NCBI RefSeq assembly: GCF_013201705.1
Contig: NZ_CP053837.1
Coordinates: 496,001-560,000, forward strand
Source: Aliarcobacter faecis
GTDB taxonomy: Bacteria > Campylobacterota > Campylobacteria > Campylobacterales > Arcobacteraceae
Length of the DNA: 64,000 nt
Direction: 5' to 3'
This document shows positions 48,039 to 55,993 of the stretch, one piece after another (within the stretch, counting starts at the first letter, position 1; each line of letters opens with the position of its first letter). The notes beneath the pieces were generated by a model. That model searched no databases, had not been told where the DNA came from, and was given only the letters and a program-made list of their open reading frames with translations. Made by a program: the position numbers and the translations under genes.

Positions 48039-48578
48039 TTAAACTAATTTTACAGAATCTTTTAGATTATCTGAAATATTTTTTGATGAATTTACAATCT
48101 CTTTTTTTAATTCCATTTCATTAGCATAAATTTCAGTTGGATTTCTTCTATCTATTAATTCTAAATCTTTTAGATTTTTATATTTAATTGAAGCTTCTAA
48201 AATAGGTTTTATATATTTAAAATCTTTTTTTTCAAATATATACTCTGCATAAATTATCTTTTCTGTAGATTCTTTTATAATTTTAGAAATATTGTCAATT
48301 GTTGATATATGTAAATCTTCGTTAATAATATTTGTCATATTTTCTATTGTAAATATAATTTCTGCTCTTTGCTTGAATAATTCTCTTTTTATTTTTTCTT
48401 TTTCAATTTTATTTGTATTTTCAATATTTTTCATAACAGAAGCTGAAGCTAAAAGACCAGCTAATCCAACTAAGATGAAGTTTTCAGAATCAAAACATAA
48501 ATTTAGAAGAATAAATATAATGATTAATGCCCATAATACATATATGATTAAGTCAAGTGCTTCAAATTTTGTTTTCAT
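48039..48578 (-). CDS. two-helix membrane protein next to KAP NTPase
   Basis: 179 residues. Two hydrophobic segments (~9-28 and ~32-48) are followed by a charged helical cytoplasmic region. It lies 10 bases behind the KAP NTPase gene. KAP ATPases usually have their own membrane helices or membrane partners; this may be that partner. No family recognised. Confidence 0.6.
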   Translation of the reverse strand: MKTKFEALDLIIYVLWALIIIFILLNLCFDSENFILVGLAGLLASASVMKNIENTNKIEKEKIKRELFKQRAEIIFTIENMTNIINEDLHISTIDNISKIIKESTEKIIYAEYIFEKKDFKYIKPILEASIKYKNLKDLELIDRRNPTEIYANEMELKKEIVNSSKNISDNLKDSVKLV

Positions 48579-48588
48579 TGTTTACCTT

Positions 48589-49818
48589 TTATATAGTTTC
48601 TTCTATTCTTCTAATAGCTTCTAATATTAAAATTATATTTTCAGAATCTTTTTCTAAATTTATATATGTCCCCATAAATCTTATAATATCTGTTTTTTCG
48701 CTAAATTTATTTATAAAATCTTGATTATTTAAATTTTTTTTAGCTTCTTTTAAATATTTATATAAATCTTGATTTTTATATTTTAGTATCAAAAGTAATA
48801 AAAATATTTTTGGTTGAAAATTTATGGTACCACCTCCTATATGTTGATTTGCTTGACTAAATAGTTTCTTTAATATATATGCTTCATTTATAATTTTATT
48901 TATATCTCGTATTGTAAGGTTAAAAATTATAGAAGATTCTTCTGCAAATTGCTCTACCTCTATAAAATTATTCATAAGATGTTTTTCTATATTTTTATAA
49001 AAATAAAAGCCTATAGAATCTCTTTTTAAATGTAGCTCAAAATCAAAAAATCTATGTAGATATGTATCTGCATCAAAACCATTTCCATAAACTTCTTTTA
49101 TAGACTCTGCTAGTTGCTTACTATCAACAGCTATAAAAAATACTATATTTTCTATATCAAAAAGATGTTTGATATTTTCAAGAAGTTCTATAGCAAAAGT
49201 AGGGCGACATCTATCTAGTTCGTCTATGATGATGATTAGTTTATCTTTATTTTTTTCTTTTAGAATTTGATTTGTATATTTTATTAATTCTTCTTTAAAT
49301 TCTATTCTTGATTTTTTGCTTTCATCTATATCTTTAAATAAGTTATCAATATTATCTTCTACAAAAATCTTACCAGTTTCTTTTACAGCGGCTATAGCAT
49401 CATTTGAGCCACTTTCTCCTAATAATATTCTAGAAGCTCCTTTTATTAACGCTGTAGCTCCTTTTTTGCCTATACTTGATATTTTTGATATTTGATTTTT
49501 CATTTTATCTATACCAATATATTTTTTATCTTGAAACTCTGTAAAAATATCACTCATAAGTGAGATAAGTGGTTCTTTTGTGTAGTCATTTTCCCAAGCA
49601 TTATACTTGACAAAGGCATCTTGGTTTTTTTCAAAATTTTCGCACATATAATTTATAAGTGTTGATTTACCACTTCCCCAAGGTGCATCTAGTCCAATAA
49701 CATGGTGTCCATCTAAAGTATTTATAAATTTTACATACAATTCTGCTATATTTTCTCTGTCTAATTCATCTATAAAATCTTTATTATCACTTTTAAATGT
49801 GAAATTTTTTATTTTCAT
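48589..49818 (-). CDS. KAP-family P-loop NTPase
   Basis: 409 residues. Walker A APWGSGKST (45-53), Walker B IIIIDELDRCRP (~193-205) with the KAP-typical ELDRC, and RFFDFELHL downstream. KAP NTPases are membrane-associated STAND-like ATPases seen in PifA-type phage exclusion and many islands. Here the membrane helices between Walker A and B seen in many KAPs are not obvious, and a separate membrane protein follows. A defence role is inference. Confidence 0.82.
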   Translation of the reverse strand: MKIKNFTFKSDNKDFIDELDRENIAELYVKFINTLDGHHVIGLDAPWGSGKSTLINYMCENFEKNQDAFVKYNAWENDYTKEPLISLMSDIFTEFQDKKYIGIDKMKNQISKISSIGKKGATALIKGASRILLGESGSNDAIAAVKETGKIFVEDNIDNLFKDIDESKKSRIEFKEELIKYTNQILKEKNKDKLIIIIDELDRCRPTFAIELLENIKHLFDIENIVFFIAVDSKQLAESIKEVYGNGFDADTYLHRFFDFELHLKRDSIGFYFYKNIEKHLMNNFIEVEQFAEESSIIFNLTIRDINKIINEAYILKKLFSQANQHIGGGTINFQPKIFLLLLILKYKNQDLYKYLKEAKKNLNNQDFINKFSEKTDIIRFMGTYINLEKDSENIILILEAIRRIEETI

Positions 49819-49910
49819 TATTAATCCCCTATATTTTTTATTTATATTATATCAAAATAGAAATATTATAAATTGCTAGTTATATTAAAATTATAAATTT
49901 AAAATAGATT

Positions 49911-50354
49911 TTATGAATTCCAATCTCTGTTATCATAGAACTGTTTTGGAGACATTGAGTTTTTTATAGTTAGTAAAACTTGCCATTCCGTAGTGATTGT
50001 CGAAGGAGTTGGTGAATCTGTAAAAAGTTTTAAAGGGTCTTTTTTATAGTCATAATTATGTTTTTTTATTAACTCTTTTTCTTTTAGTCCTAGATTATTG
50101 TATGTATTAGTATTATTAAATATTTTTCTAGTATTTTCATCAATATCTAGATAATATTTCAAATAGGATTTATAATCAACTTTTTTTAGTAGTTCCAGTT
50201 TCTCCATTAACTTTTTTTCAAATTTAATATAATCTTGATTGTTTTTATAATTTTCTGGGAAATTCTTTTTTATAGCTTTTATTTCATGATTTATTCTGAT
50301 GATTGATATTTCTATATTAGCTGAATTTTTTTCTAAATATTCTGTGTTAACCAT
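49911..50354 (-). CDS. unknown helical protein
   Basis: 147 residues, Lys/Asn-rich and mostly helical with coiled-coil stretches (~10-65). No recognisable domain. It sits 92 bases upstream of the KAP gene in the same direction. Low complexity makes assignment unsafe. Confidence 0.45.
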   Translation of the reverse strand: MVNTEYLEKNSANIEISIIRINHEIKAIKKNFPENYKNNQDYIKFEKKLMEKLELLKKVDYKSYLKYYLDIDENTRKIFNNTNTYNNLGLKEKELIKKHNYDYKKDPLKLFTDSPTPSTITTEWQVLLTIKNSMSPKQFYDNRDWNS

Positions 50355-50428
50355 TATATTTATCTTACCTTTTATTAATAGTTTTGATTATTTTATCACA
50401 ATACTATAATTCTGTAAAATATCTTTTA

Positions 50429-50644
50429 TTAATATTTCACTTCTTCAATACTAAAAGCTGTATATTTACAAGGTATGCATTTGGATTCATTTTCTTTATT
50501 TGTTTTAAACTGTTCAGCTTCATGCTTTGTTTCAAATGTAGCTAATACCCAACCACCTGCATATAAATCCCATTGATAAACTTGATACTCTTTGACTAAG
50601 CCACTAAAATCACCTTTGCATAGTCTAGTTACTTCATTTAGCAT
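50429..50644 (-). CDS. small mobile-element protein
   Basis: 71 residues. EYQVYQWDLYAGGWVLATFETKHEAEQF is an aromatic-rich, small beta-alpha fold typical of phage/plasmid accessory proteins; no named family. The start overlaps the 3' end of the ParB-like gene by 11 bases, so translation is coupled. Confidence 0.55.
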   Translation of the reverse strand: MLNEVTRLCKGDFSGLVKEYQVYQWDLYAGGWVLATFETKHEAEQFKTNKENESKCIPCKYTAFSIEEVKY

Positions 50645-52439
50645 TTTCTACCTCTTCAATTGTAATTTTATATTTTTTATTTTTGTCAAATCTAGGTGTT
50701 ACACCATTTCGTGGTCTAGTAAAATAAAAGTTAGCATCGATATAATTAAATTTTAAAGAGTATTCAAAATCATCAATCACACCATAATCAATAATTTTTT
50801 CAAAAGTTGTATTTGGTATTTTATTATCTGTATCAATAAACTCTTTATCTTGAACTAAATCATCAACTTTAAAAGTTGCTTCTAAATTTCCCGTGGGAAA
50901 ATTTTTAGTAAAAGTTTTTGCTTGACCAACTAAATCTTTTTCAGCTTCTTCAAATCTTTCTAATGTGTGATTTATTTCTTCTTTTTTAGTTTCAATTTCT
51001 TTAAGAACTAGCTTATATTTTTCTCCTTTTCTAAAACCTTGAAAATTATCTGGATTTTTTAAATTGTTATAATAAAAATAAGCATTTATTTTTTTAAATT
51101 CTAAACAAGAAAAACTTTCAGGATGAACTTCTCCTATTACACTTAACTCATTCTCTAATAATAAATTATCTTCTAATTCTTCTACTTTTGTAATAGTCAG
51201 ATTATATTGTTCGTTAGAATCAGAAACTATACAATAATCTCCAACTTTAATACCTATAAAAACAAAACAAGCATTTATTTCATTAAAAGTAAATGCACCT
51301 TTGTTTCCATGATAACCTCTTCCTGTTACATTTATATCTTCAAAAGGTAAATTTTTATCAATAAATTTACTTTGTATTGTAGTTCCATCTTCCCATCTTA
51401 AAGGTTCATTGTAAATAAAAGTATTTAAAAGCTTTCTTTTTATTTCAATTTCATTTTTAGTCTCTTTTATCTCTTTTTCTTGAAAAGCTGATAATGTAAT
51501 TGTAAATCTATATAGTTTGTTTTCTAAAAAACTGTTTGATACTCTAAACCAATTTTTCCCAAAACCTTTTAAAACTTCTAAATTCTTTTTACTAGTTTTT
51601 AATGTAAATACTAATCTTTCTTCGGATTGAAAATAATCTTGTTTTTTATTGATTTTTTCAACTATACAATTATAATTTTTATTTGAACTCAAAAGTTTAT
51701 TTAGTTTTATATCTAATAAATTTTCTAACTCGTCTTTCATAAAATGATTTTCGCAGATAAATTCAAAGCTTCCAAAATATTCAGTTTTTAAATTTACTGG
51801 TTTTTTATACTCTTTTATATCATCCCTGGTAATTTCACCTGCATTATATTTTTGATAAACCTCTTTTTGAACATCTTTATCTTTTACCCTTGATATTTCA
51901 TCCATAACAGATATTGGAATAGCTTGTTTATTTGTTTCTATATCTTCCAAAATATCATCATCTAGTTTCAAAGAACTAAAAGCTTTTGAAATATAACTTT
52001 CACTTTTTCCTAAGATTTTTGCTAAATCTTGTTTTTTTTCATATCTTCTAGTTTCCCAAAGCTTAACTATATATTTAGCTGTTTCAAAATCTGTTAAATC
52101 ATTTCTTTGTATATTTTCAATCAAAGTAAGCTCTTCTATTTTTTCATCTTCTACATTTAAAATATAAGCTTTTATAGTTTTAGCTTTATTAAAAAGATGA
52201 GCTTTATATCTTCGTTCACCCGAAACTATTATATATCCATCATCTTTTTTAACCACTGTTATAGGTTGAAGTAATCCATGCTCTTTTATGGTACTTGCTA
52301 AACTTTCTATATCTTCAAAAACTTTTCTTGGTTGGTTTGGATTTGGATAAACTTTTAATATTTCAAGTTCACTAAATGCACTAATTCCAGTTGTTTTAGT
52401 TTTACCAGCTGTTATATTAGCTATTTTTGATAAGTCCAT
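50634..52439 (-). CDS. ParB-like partition protein with three C-terminal repeats
   Basis: 601 residues, twice the usual ParB length. Residues ~25-115 form a ParB N domain (NPNQPRKVFEDIESLASTI, GERRYKA as CTP-site box, ENIQRNDL), followed by an HTH segment (KKQDLAKILGKSESYISKAF). The C-terminal half has three related units with the pattern I(N/D)AxFxF ... F..G/K.xYKLTIxEVE, ending at ~430, ~510 and at the very C terminus. A segregation role is supported by parA two genes upstream; the repeats may be for cargo or oligomerisation. No gap of more than 11 bases to the methyltransferase gene. Confidence 0.8.
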   Translation of the reverse strand: MDLSKIANITAGKTKTTGISAFSELEILKVYPNPNQPRKVFEDIESLASTIKEHGLLQPITVVKKDDGYIIVSGERRYKAHLFNKAKTIKAYILNVEDEKIEELTLIENIQRNDLTDFETAKYIVKLWETRRYEKKQDLAKILGKSESYISKAFSSLKLDDDILEDIETNKQAIPISVMDEISRVKDKDVQKEVYQKYNAGEITRDDIKEYKKPVNLKTEYFGSFEFICENHFMKDELENLLDIKLNKLLSSNKNYNCIVEKINKKQDYFQSEERLVFTLKTSKKNLEVLKGFGKNWFRVSNSFLENKLYRFTITLSAFQEKEIKETKNEIEIKRKLLNTFIYNEPLRWEDGTTIQSKFIDKNLPFEDINVTGRGYHGNKGAFTFNEINACFVFIGIKVGDYCIVSDSNEQYNLTITKVEELEDNLLLENELSVIGEVHPESFSCLEFKKINAYFYYNNLKNPDNFQGFRKGEKYKLVLKEIETKKEEINHTLERFEEAEKDLVGQAKTFTKNFPTGNLEATFKVDDLVQDKEFIDTDNKIPNTTFEKIIDYGVIDDFEYSLKFNYIDANFYFTRPRNGVTPRFDKNKKYKITIEEVENAK

Positions 52440-52450
52440 TTAACTTCCTT

Positions 52451-53638
52451 TTAAAAATCAAATAAATTTTCTTTTTGTAAATCTTCTACAAAAAGGCTTT
52501 TTAGTAAATACTGCATAACATTTACACTTATTGCATTCCCTGTTATCTTGTAAGCTTGAGTATCGCTTACAACTATTTTTATATCTTCATCTTTTACACC
52601 TTGAAGCCTAAAACACTCTTTTGGTGTAAGTCTTCTAATATTTGTTTTAGTTTGAATTTTAGGAATAGTATTCGCACCACTTTTTGTAACTAAAGATGGA
52701 CTTATTCCATTGTCTCCATAAACTCTTCTTAGACTTTCGTGTCCTTTAATATCTAGTGTTCCAACTTGAATCAATCCTATATCTTCTATATAACCTTGAG
52801 AGTAGCCTTTAGTTCCTGCACTTAATGTTGGTGCTACTCCCAGGGAAGAGAAAACTTGACTTGCTTGAGTATCTTGATTTATATATCCTACTTTAATATA
52901 GTTATCAGTTCTTCTACAACCATTTAAAGTACCAAGACAATTGGCAACAAAATCTTTACTTAAATCTTTTGCCTTGAAACTACCTTTAAAGTTGTTTTCT
53001 TTTCTTATAAAGCCATTTATTAGTTTTTGGGATAAGAAATATTTTTTATCAACTTTTAAATCCAATAGATCTTTTAATCTTTTTGTTAGTTTAAAAGGTT
53101 TTGGCTCTTTGTATCTATGATATTTTTCTATATCTAAAAATCCAACTATAAAAACTCTTTCTCTATTTTGTGGAATACCATAATCTTTAGTGTTCATCTG
53201 CAAAGTTACTATATGATAACCTTGAGTTCTGAAAGTGTCGCAAACCTCTTTATAATCTGCTCCACCATTGCTAGATAATAAACCTTTTACATTTTCAAAT
53301 ATAAATATTTTAGGTTTCATTTCAGCTTGAACTCTTGCACCCTCACGAAATAGTGATGATTTTTCTCCACTAAAACCTTTTCTTTTTCCTGCAATAGATA
53401 AATCTTGACAAGGACTACCCCAAACAAACAAATCTATTTGGTTTAAATACTTTGTAGCTTTTAAAGTTCTAATATCTTCATAAAATGTTTTTGGTTCTTT
53501 GTGGAAGTGTAGATATTGCTGTCTTGCGTATTTGTCAAATTCACAAGCAAATACTATTTCATGATTTATATTCTCATATTTTAATGCAAATTCAACTGCA
53601 GCAAGTCCACCTGAAAATGCTGTTGCTATTTTTAGCAT
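52451..53638 (-). CDS. C5 cytosine DNA methyltransferase
   Basis: 395 residues. Motif I is AFSGGLAAVEFAL (a variant of FSGxGG), motif IV GSPCQDLS with the catalytic Cys, motif VI FIFENVKGL, motif VIII NRERVFIVGF and motifs IX/X RRLTPKECFRLQG ... AYKITGNAISV. A target-recognition region lies between VIII and IX. No cognate restriction enzyme lies nearby, so it may be an orphan methylase inside the partition operon. Overlaps the parA stop by seven bases. Confidence 0.93.
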   Translation of the reverse strand: MLKIATAFSGGLAAVEFALKYENINHEIVFACEFDKYARQQYLHFHKEPKTFYEDIRTLKATKYLNQIDLFVWGSPCQDLSIAGKRKGFSGEKSSLFREGARVQAEMKPKIFIFENVKGLLSSNGGADYKEVCDTFRTQGYHIVTLQMNTKDYGIPQNRERVFIVGFLDIEKYHRYKEPKPFKLTKRLKDLLDLKVDKKYFLSQKLINGFIRKENNFKGSFKAKDLSKDFVANCLGTLNGCRRTDNYIKVGYINQDTQASQVFSSLGVAPTLSAGTKGYSQGYIEDIGLIQVGTLDIKGHESLRRVYGDNGISPSLVTKSGANTIPKIQTKTNIRRLTPKECFRLQGVKDEDIKIVVSDTQAYKITGNAISVNVMQYLLKSLFVEDLQKENLFDF

Positions 53639-54231
53639 TTTAACAACTCATTTAGTAAAGCTTTTATCTCTTTTTTTGCTTTTGAATTATTAGACTCAAA
53701 AACACTACCACCATTTGCTAAAACAGTTTTATAAATCTTTCTTTGAATAATTTTTGTATCTAAAAGTTTCATATAGTTAAAATCTAAAATTGAAGTAATA
53801 GAACTAAAATCTTTTTGTGAATGGAATACATTATTTAAAACTACATTTATTTGAATATTTGACTCTGATAAGATAGCTTTAAATGTTTCAAATCCTATAA
53901 TGTCCATAGGGCTTTCACTAAGTGGAACTAAAACTTTATTTGCTTTTTGAATTGCAAGACGATTTATATCTATATCAAATCCACCTGTATCAATAATCAA
54001 GTGTTCATCATCTTGTATATTTGAAATAATCTCTAAAAGTTCAGCTCCAGTTTGTGGCTGTAAAACTTCAAACCTATTTTCAGCTAGTAAATTTAAAAAA
54101 TAGCAAGTTTGCTGAAAATCTATATCTGCTATTTTTATTTTTTTATTTTCTTGTAAAAGTGCATTTGCTAAGTTCCAAGCTAAAGTTGATTTTCCAACTC
54201 CACCTTTTGAGTGTGCTACTGTTATAATCAT
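53632..54231 (-). CDS. parA: ParA partition ATPase
   Basis: About 199 residues, type Ib ParA size. SKGGVGKSTLAWNLANALL (Walker A) at residues ~8-26, DIDFQQTCYFL and IIDTGGFDID (Walker B). I use ATG 54231, preceded by AAAGGA; ATG 54264 would add 11 residues with poor ribosome signal. It should segregate DNA with the ParB-like protein two genes on. Indicates plasmid-like maintenance of the element. Confidence 0.87.
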   Translation of the reverse strand: MIITVAHSKGGVGKSTLAWNLANALLQENKKIKIADIDFQQTCYFLNLLAENRFEVLQPQTGAELLEIISNIQDDEHLIIDTGGFDIDINRLAIQKANKVLVPLSESPMDIIGFETFKAILSESNIQINVVLNNVFHSQKDFSSITSILDFNYMKLLDTKIIQRKIYKTVLANGGSVFESNNSKAKKEIKALLNELLKC

Positions 54232-54316
54232 CTTAATTCCTTTGTTGATTTTTAAAAAACTCATTTAAAAATATGAAAGAATAAATTCTATTTATTGTTC
54301 TTATATGAATTTTTAT

Positions 54317-54357
54317 AGTAGCTACTCCAAGAGATATCGAAAAAAGGAGTAGCTACT
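54317..54357. repeat. paired 10-bp palindromes upstream of parA
   Basis: AGTAGCTACT, itself a perfect palindrome, occurs at 54317-54326 and 54348-54357. The longer arms AGTAGCTACTCC and GGAGTAGCTACT are inverted repeats around 17 bases. It can be a terminator (T run at 54357-54361) or an operator/centromere for the par operon. Confidence 0.6.
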
Positions 54358-54500
54358 TTTTGATTCTAAAGTTTTATACTTTACAAAAAACTTTTCTTTT
54401 ACTGATTCTAATTTCAAGTCGAATTAAGCATTTTATTCTAAACACAAGGGGAGCAAATGGGCTATCGGCTCGACTTTTTGCACCGATATATAGATTTAAG

Positions 54501-54598
54501 AAAGAGCAAGACACCAACTATCTAAAGCTAATTCTTTGGATATTTTTTAACAAAATTTTAAGACTATTTCACACACATAAACAATCTTGCTCTTTTTT
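54501..54598. ncRNA. structured region with an 11-bp closing stem
   Basis: AAAGAGCAAGA (54501-54511) and TCTTGCTCTTT (54585-54595) are perfect arms 73 bases apart, followed by T residues. This fits a small RNA with a terminator-like closing stem. Which strand is transcribed is unclear. Confidence 0.35.
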
Positions 54599-54694
54599 AA
54601 ACCTATAATAAATTTTGACTCAAATTAGGCATTAATCTATCTCAGCTGGATATATTTCAGACTTGTTATCCATATTATTCCTTTATTAAATTTT

Positions 54695-54731
54695 GAGTTT
54701 CCACTCTAAAGTGTCCTTTTTTTGCTAAAAT
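54695..54731 (+). promoter_or_regulatory. promoter module A (copy of the one at 59701-59736)
   Basis: The 25-base block 54695-54719 (core ACTCTAAAGTGTCCTTT) is nearly identical to the reverse complement of 59713-59736. An extended -10 (TGC-TAAAAT) starts nine bases after GTGTCC, the same spacing as in the other copy. Confidence 0.6.
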
Positions 54732-54767
54732 TTAAGATAGAAAAAACAAAAATAAGGACACTTTGCA

Positions 54768-54842
54768 ATGGAAGATGGAATAAAAGAGTTAAATCTCTTT
54801 TTGCTTTTTTTTAATATAATCTTCAAACCTTTCTTAATTTAA
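54768..54842 (+). CDS. 24-codon open frame behind promoter module A
   Basis: AAGGA precedes ATG 54768 at ideal distance, and the promoter matches the one of a 77-residue gene elsewhere in the element. The peptide is short and hydrophobic in its second half (LNLFLLFFNIIF). It may be a small peptide or the decayed front of a lost gene. Confidence 0.35.
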   Translation: MEDGIKELNLFLLFFNIIFKPFLI

Positions 54843-54852
54843 ATATTCACGG

Positions 54853-54906
54853 TTAAGCCCTTATTTGATACTATTTTGTAGGAAAACAATAAATATAAGG
54901 GCTTAA
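54853..54906. repeat. 12-bp perfect inverted repeat before the membrane-protein gene
   Basis: TTAAGCCCTTAT (54853-54864) and ATAAGGGCTTAA (54895-54906) are exact reverse complements with a 30-base spacer, 27 bases before the next start codon. Operator or structured leader. Confidence 0.6.
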
Positions 54907-54933
54907 ATATAAATATAAATTTAAGGATTATCT

Positions 54934-55440
54934 ATGAATGAAAATGAAAAGTTAGAAGTTGAAAGCTATGAACATAATCTAAAGCTTCACTATGAAGCAA
55001 AAAGAAAAGAACTAGATATATTGTTGGCAAACTCATTACCAAATCAACTATCAAATATGAAAACTATACTTTGGATTAATATTTTAATGATAGGTTTAAT
55101 AACCCAATTTATAAAGAAATTTCCTCTATCTAATACATTTATTGCTTTTTTTATATTTTCAAGTTTATCTATTGTTGTTGTTTTAATAGCTATGTTAAGC
55201 AATAGAACTAAATCTTATGGTGTAAATGATGATTTAGAAATGATGAACAAAATAAAGGTAAACCAATGGACTAAATCTCAAGGATTGATTGATATGCTTC
55301 ATGCACTACAAGAATCTATAATAGATAACAGAAAAGTTTTAGTAAATCGTGGTAAATTAATGCATATAGCAACTTGGTTTACTCTATTTTCTATATTTTT
55401 TATTATCATTTCATTTATGCTTAAACACTTAAATTTATGA
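54934..55440 (+). CDS. three-helix membrane protein of unknown function
   Basis: 168 residues. A charged N-terminal helix (~1-40) precedes hydrophobic segments at ~42-62, ~66-88 and ~145-165. The loop between helices 2 and 3 is ~55 residues and polar. The layout is like small effector or stress membrane proteins, but no family is recognised. AAGGA precedes ATG and the stop is followed directly by a strong ribosome site for a small gene, so it is a two-gene unit. Confidence 0.65.
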   Translation: MNENEKLEVESYEHNLKLHYEAKRKELDILLANSLPNQLSNMKTILWINILMIGLITQFIKKFPLSNTFIAFFIFSSLSIVVVLIAMLSNRTKSYGVNDDLEMMNKIKVNQWTKSQGLIDMLHALQESIIDNRKVLVNRGKLMHIATWFTLFSIFFIIISFMLKHLNL

Positions 55441-55452
55441 AAGGAGGTAAAT

Positions 55453-55578
55453 ATGTCATCAGATAAAAGTGTTAAACCAACTCAACCAACTACAAGACCA
55501 ACTGTTGGGAAAACTGCAGAAAGTGAATATAAAGGACCAACACCAAATAAACCAACACCAACAAAACAAGGTAAATAG
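55453..55578 (+). CDS. 41-residue Pro/Thr-rich small protein
   Basis: ATG 55453 follows a perfect AAGGAGGT by five bases. The product is rich in Pro, Thr and Lys (TQPTTRPTVGK, GPTPNKPTPTK), probably disordered. It begins 12 bases after the membrane-protein gene, so it is co-translated with it. Function unknown. Confidence 0.6.
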   Translation: MSSDKSVKPTQPTTRPTVGKTAESEYKGPTPNKPTPTKQGK

Positions 55579-55602
55579 TTCACAGCTATTTGCCTTTTGG
55601 CA

Positions 55603-55668
55603 TTACTCATCAAAAAGCCAAATTGTTGTAAAAACTAGCCATAGAAACCAAAACCATTCATCAGACAT
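55603..55668 (-). CDS. 21-residue Trp-rich hydrophobic peptide
   Basis: ATG at 55668 on the minus strand is preceded by AGGAG at six bases. The peptide has a short acidic start, a core WFWFLWLVF with four Trp in total, and an acidic end (FDE), as in a single membrane-spanning micropeptide. Size and composition resemble type I toxin or small membrane regulator peptides. It is convergent with the Pro/Thr-rich gene. A TGCCAAAAGGCA hairpin follows the stop. Confidence 0.4.
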   Translation of the reverse strand: MSDEWFWFLWLVFTTIWLFDE

Positions 55669-55690
55669 AATCTTCTCCTATTTACTATTA

Positions 55691-55889
55691 AATCACCAAA
55701 ATTGGTAACTTAAATATAAATAGTTCCTGCAGTTTTCTTTTCTTGGTATGCAGTACATGACCAAATCGAGTTTATGGATTACTCTCAACCCCTAGAGACT
55801 TCACTAATTTCTATCTAGTTTAGTGGCTCATTTTGATTCAACTTGAATCAAGGCTCTCGCCTAAAGCAAAATTGATAAGCTTGTTTGAA
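55691..55889. other. non-coding region before the terminase-domain gene
   Basis: No open frame. GC is locally higher than elsewhere, and short inverted repeats occur (TTGATTCAA/TTGAATCAA near 55836-55854, CACTAA/TTAGTG near 55812-55836). It may be the leader or antisense region of the 21-residue peptide gene. Confidence 0.35.
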
Positions 55890-55908
55890 AGTGTAATAAA
55901 TATACACT
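55890..55908. promoter_or_regulatory. phage repressor operator O4
   Basis: AGTGTAATAAATATACACT, an inverted repeat with arms AGTGTA/TACACT. Matches the three operators at the repressor gene. Confidence 0.7.
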
Positions 55909-55924
55909 TAAATAAAACTTAATT

Positions 55925-55943
55925 AGAGTAATAATATTACACT
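55925..55943. promoter_or_regulatory. phage repressor operator O5
   Basis: AGAGTAATAATATTACACT, identical to the operator at 58969-58987. Lies 35 bases after O4 and just before a TATAAT box (55960-55965). Confidence 0.75.
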
Positions 55944-55959
55944 AATATAAATTTTGTGA

Positions 55960-55965
55960 TATAAT
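55960..55965 (+). promoter_or_regulatory. extended -10 of the terminase-domain gene
   Basis: TGTGATATAAT contains TATAAT at 55960-55965 with an upstream TG. Operators O4 and O5 precede it, so the promoter is under phage repressor control. Confidence 0.6.
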
Positions 55966-55993
55966 TTTGAGAAAATTAATAAAAGGTGAAAAG

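Larger units (their letters stand above)
54265..54767. other. non-coding region between parA and the membrane-protein gene
   Basis: No convincing protein gene. An 82-codon open frame at 54360-54608 has no ribosome site and no protein-like composition. The stretch holds the paired palindromes, a long-range inverted repeat and a promoter module, so it is regulatory. Confidence 0.5.

Noticed and set aside
54501-54598. Retron-like msr/msd structure
   Set aside because: No reverse transcriptase gene nearby; only a closing stem is present.
54360-54608. 82-codon open frame on the + strand near parA
   Set aside because: No ribosome site, composition not protein-like, and it overlaps structured non-coding features.
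55469-55708. 79-codon open frame overlapping the Pro/Thr-rich gene
   Set aside because: Out of frame with the gene that has the ideal ribosome site; Gln/Asn-rich shadow.
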